A stretch of 11,672 nucleotides of DNA from Verrucomicrobiota bacterium (GTDB lineage: Bacteria > Verrucomicrobiota > Verrucomicrobiia > Chthoniobacterales > UBA10450): NCBI GenBank assembly GCA_003219115.1, contig QHPN01000010.1, positions 2,067 to 13,738 of the forward strand, in the 5' to 3' direction. Under the pieces are notes generated by a model that saw only the letters and a program-made list of their open reading frames with translations, did no database searches and was not told where the DNA came from. A program made the translations under genes and the position numbers. Position 1 is the first letter of the stretch. Every line of letters begins with the position of its first letter. This document shows, piece after piece, positions 7,718 to 11,672 of this stretch.

Positions 7718-8035
7718 CTAACGAAACCGAATAGTTCGTCTTGTGGTCAGCAGTTTGAAACGCGACAACTGCGCCATAGCCCCCTTCGATGTCGAAGCGA
7801 TCACCTTTGGATTAGCACCACCCATCGCAATGCAATCTTGAATGACACGGCTTTTTACCTTGGCTTCATTGAAAGGTCCGCTATGGCAATAGCTATATAC
7901 CAGTTTGCCGGTCTTCGGGTTTGTTGCGATCGCGACAGCTGAAGCGGCCCTAGAATCTAAAATCGTTGCACAGGTGAAGAGCAAAACAAGAGCGACAACT
8001 TTAGTGAATTGAAGATTCCGATTACGAGCCTGCAT
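7718..8035 (-). CDS. Exported DUF4189-like protein, proximal part of the same frameshifted gene
   Basis: The ATG at 8035 follows AGGG (8043-8040) with a 4-base gap. It opens a signal peptide (MQARNRNLQF, hydrophobic stretch, cleavage near DSRAASA). The mature part has AIATNPKTGKLVYSY and a Cys in RVIQDCIAMGG, as in DUF4189 domains. After PKVIASTSKG the frame loses similarity and ends in a basic tail. The expected continuation GGYGAVVAFQTADHK…SVSLAAATQQQ is found in the -1 frame starting at the same point. With one base restored in the G run of the coding strand, the two halves join as one 258-residue protein: signal peptide, DUF4189-like domain, Pro-rich linker, TonB C-terminal domain. DUF4189 has no settled function. 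Confidence 0.7.
   Translation of the reverse strand: MQARNRNLQFTKVVALVLLFTCATILDSRAASAVAIATNPKTGKLVYSYCHSGPFNEAKVKSRVIQDCIAMGGANPKVIASTSKGAMAQLSRFKLLTTRRTIRFR
7780..7784 (-). other. Frameshift point in a run of five C (G on the coding strand)
   Basis: The coding strand reads TCG AAG GGG GCT ATG. One extra G gives AAG GGG GGC TAT GGC, that is K-G-G-Y-G, and restores the DUF4189-like reading frame. Slippage of the P-site GGG back by one base would give the same product. Sequencing error, recent mutation and programmed -1 slippage all fit what is seen. Confidence 0.7.
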
Positions 8036-8111
8036 CAAACCCTGGCCAGCCAGCTAAGGTCAATGTCAATATTAAGATCTGGCTGAAACTGACTCCGGAC
8101 GGCGGTTGCCG

Positions 8112-9866
8112 TTAATGAGCCGTTCCCACTCCCGCAACTGGATTCAGCTTGAAGGCGGGCATCTCGTGATCATCGGCAATGCGACAGTAGCTGCCATCGT
8201 TGAGTAGCCCGTACGCACGCAGGCGCTTCGCACTGGCCTGGGCGAAACCTTTCCAACCATAACCGCGCTCGCGTTGCCCCAGCGCTCTCACCACATCAGG
8301 TCGCGCATGGCCGCTCACGGCTTCGCCCACCACGCGATTCTCGGTGTCGGTGAGCAACAATCGGTGCGGCACCTCTCCTCGGTCCTTCGCGTAGATCCAG
8401 CCGCTCACCTGGAGGTGGTCGGGCGAACTGGTGGCGTCTACTCTTTCGATGCGGCCGAGACAAGTGACCGACGTGGAGGAGAACACGCTTCTCATTGGCG
8501 CCAGTTCCTGCTCGCCAAAATGAACGGCTTCCCGTGACGCTTGCTGCATGAGCTCTTCGACTCGCGAGGTGCGGGGATAGATGTTCGCGATGACGTTGTC
8601 GTCAAAGACACCTAATCGTGCGGCGAGAGCTCCGAGATCGCGTAGGTAGGCCCAATCATGATGGCTGCGAGCGGAATTTTGTCCAAATGACAGCAGTAGA
8701 ACCACCAGCGTCACAGTAGTCACAATGCGCGGATCCCGCGGTGGCATCCTTCGCAGGTAATAGAGCAGCAGACACGCCGCTATGATGAGTGCCGTCGTGC
8801 AGTAGCGCGAGGACAACGCAGTGCCCACTCCGAGGGGGATCCGGCCCGCCCCGGTGAGGAACGCGGTCCCCACGAGAAAGACGAGCATCGCAGACAGCAC
8901 AGCGCCGGTATCGCGCTCGCGGCGACGTATGACTTGCGCGACGGTATAGGAACAGGCGATGAACAACGCGACGCCGACCACTCCTGCATGCCACTGGTTC
9001 CGCGTAATGAAGAAGACTGGCGAGCCGAGGTAAAGCGCGACGAAGCGTAGGATGTCGATAGTTCTGTGTAGCAGTGCTTCGCGCAGCGTCCCGGGGCCGA
9101 AGACGAGATGGTAGTCCGACAGGTAGAGGCACCACACCACGCACGTTGCAAGGAGCAGGAAAAGCAAGCGACGCACGCCGACGCGCATCCAGGCGGCGAA
9201 CGCGAACGCCATGGGTAGGGCAAAAAGACCGCTGGCCATCGATAACGCGCTTGCGGTGCCACATACCGCCGCAAGCACGATGTAGCGCCAGGACGCCGAG
9301 GGTGACTCGGTACTACGAAGGACGGCGTAGAAGGACGAAAGAGCGAAGAAGTAGACAGCAAAGAATTGACTTTGAAAGCCGCAGACCAGGTTCTCGTATT
9401 GTGTCCAGGAGCAGCACAGCGCCAGGACGAGTCCGAAACAAAACGAAAGGTCAGTCCAGCTGGCTTCGCGGCGGCGTACCGCCAACACGGCGAGAAGCGC
9501 AGCGTTGGCCGACAGCATGAGCCAGTTCGCCCCGATCGTGCCGATGTTGCGTCCGCCGAGCCAGCGAAAGTCAGCGTAGAAGAACAGCTTCGAGAACAAG
9601 ATGCGATGCTCGTTGTGCTGATGCCAGAAGGCCCACCAATTCCCCTTGTTGACCTCCAGATAAAAACCGACGCCGCCGTCCCATTGATCTCGGAACTGCG
9701 CGGGCGAATAGTTCTCGAGCGTCCCGTAAAGGCTAGAACTTAATATGTAGAGGCCGAGCAGACCTAGCAGCACCTTCAAAACATCGATGGCATGCCGGCG
9801 AGCGTCTCTCATCGGTCTCAGTTGGTGCGGATGATCCAGTTGGGGTTGCCTCCAAAGTGAGGGCAT
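8112..9866 (-). CDS. Polytopic inner-membrane protein of unknown function (possible GT-C-type glycosyltransferase)
   Basis: The 584-residue protein starts at ATG 9866, preceded by GAGG 5 bases upstream. An alternative ATG is at 9812, directly before the first membrane segment. I count about 10 hydrophobic segments between residues 28 and 395, including 30-46, 113-130, 138-152, 167-183, 195-225, 233-250, 270-286, 297-312, 322-340 and 355-371. A large extracytoplasmic loop follows the first segment and contains DQWDGG (60-65) and HNEHRILFSK (84-93). Long first loops with acidic or HNE motifs resemble GT-C membrane glycosyltransferases, but I do not recognise a named family. The C-terminal 150 residues are soluble, with SGWIYAKD (488-495) and GHARPDVVRALG (519-530), a small beta-domain seen after such membrane parts. 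Role in surface polysaccharide assembly is inference. By eye the region looks more GC-rich than its neighbours; no count was made. Confidence 0.75.
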   Translation of the reverse strand: MPSLWRQPQLDHPHQLRPMRDARRHAIDVLKVLLGLLGLYILSSSLYGTLENYSPAQFRDQWDGGVGFYLEVNKGNWWAFWHQHNEHRILFSKLFFYADFRWLGGRNIGTIGANWLMLSANAALLAVLAVRRREASWTDLSFCFGLVLALCCSWTQYENLVCGFQSQFFAVYFFALSSFYAVLRSTESPSASWRYIVLAAVCGTASALSMASGLFALPMAFAFAAWMRVGVRRLLFLLLATCVVWCLYLSDYHLVFGPGTLREALLHRTIDILRFVALYLGSPVFFITRNQWHAGVVGVALFIACSYTVAQVIRRRERDTGAVLSAMLVFLVGTAFLTGAGRIPLGVGTALSSRYCTTALIIAACLLLYYLRRMPPRDPRIVTTVTLVVLLLSFGQNSARSHHDWAYLRDLGALAARLGVFDDNVIANIYPRTSRVEELMQQASREAVHFGEQELAPMRSVFSSTSVTCLGRIERVDATSSPDHLQVSGWIYAKDRGEVPHRLLLTDTENRVVGEAVSGHARPDVVRALGQRERGYGWKGFAQASAKRLRAYGLLNDGSYCRIADDHEMPAFKLNPVAGVGTAH

Positions 9867-9916
9867 CAGAGCCTCGTCCGGTCGTCCATCCTGTCAAAAA
9901 GTGTAATGTAACGAAA

Positions 9917-9995
9917 ACATCGCTGAGCTCATCGTCTGGGCGCGCGTTACTATGAACCCATCGGCAAGGCTTCTTCAAAATCTGAGCGAACCTCG
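9917..9995 (+). repeat. 3' fragment of the 72-residue gene family (copy 1)
   Basis: About 84% identical by eye to 10285-10364, with one 1-base gap and roughly 12 substitutions. GCGCGTTACTATGAACC is exact in both. It reads ARYYEPIGKASSKSERTS where the intact copy has ARYYEPVAKVPSKSGRTS. The gap at about 9932 breaks the frame relative to copy 2, a TGA precedes in the other frame, and the 5' part is missing. Probably a decayed copy. It lies within 50 bp of the start of the membrane-protein gene. Confidence 0.75.
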
Positions 9996-10153
9996 ATTGC
10001 GTTGACGCCAGGCTGGCGTGCTAAGGCGTCTAAGCGCAGCACCGACGAAGTTCGCTTCCGGGGAACGGCCGCCCCACACAAAGTGCGAACTCCTTTTAAT
10101 ATAAGCTGCAAATTGCATCCGACGGCCATACGGTTGCGTTGCACGAACAACTC

Positions 10154-10158
10154 AGGAG
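10154..10158 (+). promoter_or_regulatory. Ribosome binding site setting a GTG start at 10164
   Basis: AGGAG is followed by 5 bases and then GTG. This makes 10164 a better start than the TTG at 10002 in the same frame. Confidence 0.55.
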
Positions 10159-10163
10159 TAGCC

Positions 10164-10382
10164 GTGAAGCAGTTTGAAGGGAACTGGCCGCAAGGTCATG
10201 GATTCCGCGACACGCTTCACTTGATCGCAAACATTATTTCAACGTATAGCGCGTCGGGAGAAGGGACGAGGCAGGACATCCTTAACACCGCCGAACTCAT
10301 GCGTATGGGCGCGCGTTACTATGAACCGGTCGCTAAGGTTCCTTCAAAATCTGGGCGAACTTCGCGTCCGAAAAAACTATAG
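10164..10382 (+). CDS. Small unrecognised protein of 72 residues, intact member of a local family (copy 2)
   Basis: From GTG 10164 the protein reads MKQFEGNWPQGHGFRDTL, then HLIANIISTYSASGEGTR, DILNTAELMRMGARYYEP and a basic tail SKSGRTSRPKKL. No family is recognised. It has no signal peptide; two short amphipathic helices are plausible. Support for coding comes from copy 3 (11631-11672). Over 13 codons the two differ at six bases, five of them silent and one giving His-to-Tyr. The frame is open from about 9925, so a longer product cannot be excluded, but only 10164 has a ribosome binding site. The stop is 10 bases from the converging TIR gene's stop. Function is unknown; a link to the TIR protein is speculation. 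Confidence 0.5.
   Translation: MKQFEGNWPQGHGFRDTLHLIANIISTYSASGEGTRQDILNTAELMRMGARYYEPVAKVPSKSGRTSRPKKL
10204..10364 (+). repeat. Repeat unit of the small-gene family (copy 2, reference unit)
   Basis: Positions 10204-10245 match copy 3 (11631-11672) at 36 of 42 bases. Positions 10285-10364 match copy 1. All copies point the same way. Confidence 0.75.
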
Positions 10383-10392
10383 TACATAGCGT

Positions 10393-11325
10393 TCAAGCAA
10401 CGTTGACTTGTTGACTAATGTGCCGGACAAATGCTTCAACCAAATAACCTGCAAGCTGGTTGGTTCGATAGATCTGCTTGTGCTCCTGAGCGACCCACAC
10501 GACTTCTCCAGCGCGGAAAGTGGGCCTGAAAATAAGTTCTTCGAAAAGCGGACCGTCCGCGTGAGGATCGCCAAAAACACCGAACTTGCGTTGGAAAATC
10601 CGGGCCTCAAGCGTCGCATGGGACACCGAGTTCAGGTAGAACTCTGCCAGGTGGATACCCAAGTACATTCCATGAATTGTATTGACGTAGAGCAGGTGCT
10701 CCATTGGCTTTCGAAACCCGAACGTCAACACGTTAGACTTTCCGGCTCCTTCAGTGAGTAAAACTTCAATGGTTGCAAACAGGGTCTCTACACCCTGACT
10801 AACCAGCCGCGCGCCATGTGCGGAGGAAGCCAGGCGTTCAGCGTCCATGCGCTCTTCCAGCGTTTGCGCCAGCGCTTTCACTTTGCTAGTAGCGGCGTTT
10901 GCGCCAATTTCGTCTTTCCGCTCGGATACGCTGACGGCAATTCTAATCTCATCGACAACCTTCTGCAGGCCGGCTGAGGCCGAAACTGCCAACTTGTTTG
11001 CCAAAATGGGAGAGTAGGCTCTTACGTCGGCCGCAGTAACGTCCTTCCATACGGGCAGAATGATTTTGCGGGTGGCTGTTTCGAGTGCGAACAGACCGCC
11101 GAGCTCGTTTTCAGCCCATTTTTTCTTGGCAAAGAAAGCTTTGCTTAAAACGACGACTCCAAAATCGGAGGTAAGAAGACCTTCAGTGATTTTCTGGAGT
11201 AGATTATCTCCAAGGGTGAGCTGGAACTTGTCGTACCAAACTTCAAAAAATTCGCGCAATGCAAAGGCCAAGGGTTCGACAAAATCGCTTTTGTCTTCTG
11301 AGACATGACAGATGAAGAGGCGCAC
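10393..11325 (-). CDS. TIR-domain protein with an unassigned C-terminal domain
   Basis: The protein has 310 residues from GTG 11325. Residues 1-125 form a TIR domain: LFICHVSEDKSDFVEPLA (3-20), VWYDKFQLTLGDNL (29-42), SDFGVVVLSKAFFAKKKW (53-70) and ENEL (72-75). Glu74 occupies the position of the catalytic glutamate in NAD-cleaving TIR domains. Bacterial TIR proteins often act in antiphage defence by depleting NAD+ or making signal nucleotides; this role is inferred from the family. Residues about 130-190 look helical (ALAQTLEERMDAERLA). Residues 200-310 form a domain I do not recognise, with FGVFGDPHADGPLFEELIF and GEVVWVAQEHKQIYR; it may sense a trigger or hold partners. No membrane segments. 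No partner gene such as SLOG, Argonaute or an NTPase is visible. The gene is flanked on both sides by copies of the small-gene repeat. Confidence 0.88.
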   Translation of the reverse strand: MRLFICHVSEDKSDFVEPLAFALREFFEVWYDKFQLTLGDNLLQKITEGLLTSDFGVVVLSKAFFAKKKWAENELGGLFALETATRKIILPVWKDVTAADVRAYSPILANKLAVSASAGLQKVVDEIRIAVSVSERKDEIGANAATSKVKALAQTLEERMDAERLASSAHGARLVSQGVETLFATIEVLLTEGAGKSNVLTFGFRKPMEHLLYVNTIHGMYLGIHLAEFYLNSVSHATLEARIFQRKFGVFGDPHADGPLFEELIFRPTFRAGEVVWVAQEHKQIYRTNQLAGYLVEAFVRHISQQVNVA

Positions 11326-11331
11326 TTCTTA

Positions 11332-11339
11332 CTCACCTC
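11332..11339 (-). promoter_or_regulatory. Ribosome binding site for the GTG start of the TIR gene
   Basis: GAGGTGAG on the minus strand stands 6 bases before the GTG at 11325. It explains use of GTG, and it places the TIR motif LFICHVSED at the very N-terminus, as usual for such proteins. Confidence 0.75.
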
Positions 11340-11340
11340 G

Positions 11341-11630
11341 CCGGAAATATCATTCAAATCGCCAGAGTCACAACTAAATATTACGGTTTTGTAATTTCAT
11401 AAACCCTTTTGTGCGTGGCCGTTGTCGCGGCGTCGGAAAAGTTTACGAAACGTGCAGAATTGAGAATCTTACAGAAATTATATTTCGTTACAAATCGCGC
11501 TCTACCTCAACTACTACCACCGCATTAAAAAGAGACCGGCGTAGCTTATGCTAGCGTTCTATCACTCTCGGTTGGAAAGTTAATCCAAAATGGGCGTAGC
11601 GTTGGATCGGTGGATCCACTGAGACTCCTG
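11341..11630. other. AT-rich intergenic stretch upstream of the TIR gene
   Basis: I see no gene here. The part next to the TIR gene (11360-11410) is AT-rich and may hold its promoter, but no -35/-10 pair with proper spacing stands out. Confidence 0.5.
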
Positions 11631-11672
11631 TCCGCGACACGCTCTACCTGATTGCAAACATTATCTCAACCT
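11631..11672 (+). repeat. 5' segment of the small-gene family (copy 3), cut by window end
   Basis: It matches 10204-10245 at 36 of 42 bases and encodes RDTLYLIANIIST. Upstream in the same frame a TAG at about 11597 is followed by no ATG, GTG or TTG, so this copy may lack a proper start or begin differently. The rest is outside the window. Confidence 0.7.

Noticed and set aside
8099..8112. ACGGC-AACC-GCCGT hairpin just past the membrane-protein gene
   Set aside because: A perfect 5-bp stem, but with no T tract after it on the minus strand, so not called as a terminator.
10002..10163. Upstream extension of the small ORF to a TTG at 10002
   Set aside because: No ribosome binding site and a composition unlike a protein; the GTG at 10164 has AGGAG at the right distance.
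9917..10364. Integron attC sites or a CRISPR-like array
   Set aside because: Only two or three long imperfect coding-type copies, no core sites of an attC, and no regular short repeats.

Overview
The window looks like chromosomal DNA of a soil- or freshwater-type Verrucomicrobiota bacterium, perhaps near Chthoniobacterales/Udaeobacter. This is an inference. It rests on two large secreted proteins: an S74-type head-repeat fibre and an FG-GAP propeller ending in two copies of a roughly 125-residue 'NIS-R…GGFI…RALGPTL…NDNW' module. From memory, that module is common in this phylum. There are no rRNA, tRNA, CRISPR or phage structural genes. Genes are mostly monocistronic and mixed in strand, and no multi-gene operon is convincing.

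Left part (1-1756). The 5' part of a class III, AGXT2-like aminotransferase is on the minus strand, cut by the window edge. A GYD-domain small protein on the plus strand has a strong Shine-Dalgarno site. A secreted Gly/Tyr-rich protein with a C-terminal peptidoglycan-binding repeat is on the minus strand.

Middle (1983-6717). Two large exported proteins converge. The plus-strand one has about 18 NTA-x-G head repeats of 17 residues, an S74 self-cleaving chaperone domain (Ser402/Lys407 visible) and a coiled coil. The minus-strand one has a seven-bladed FG-GAP-type propeller whose fourth blade lacks a loop. It is preceded by a good -35/-10 pair that also settles its start codon.

Right part (6718-9866). 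A 542-bp gap holds a 223-bp element bounded by 25-bp inverted repeats (23/25 identical), resembling a MITE. Next is a gene for a DUF4189-like domain fused to a TonB C-terminal domain. It is split by an apparent one-base loss in a run of five C (7780-7784). A 584-residue polytopic membrane protein of uncertain function follows.

End (9867-11672). A TIR-domain protein (NADase-like TIR, Glu74) with a long unassigned C-terminal region starts at a GTG behind a strong Shine-Dalgarno site. It lies between copies of a small unrecognised gene family: a 3' fragment at 9917-9995, a complete 72-residue ORF at 10164-10382, and a 5' segment running off the window at 11631-11672. The two copies compared at 11631-11672 differ almost only at synonymous positions, so the family appears to be coding. 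This cluster and the split TonB gene are the least conventional parts of the window. No functional link among the regions is shown by the sequence.
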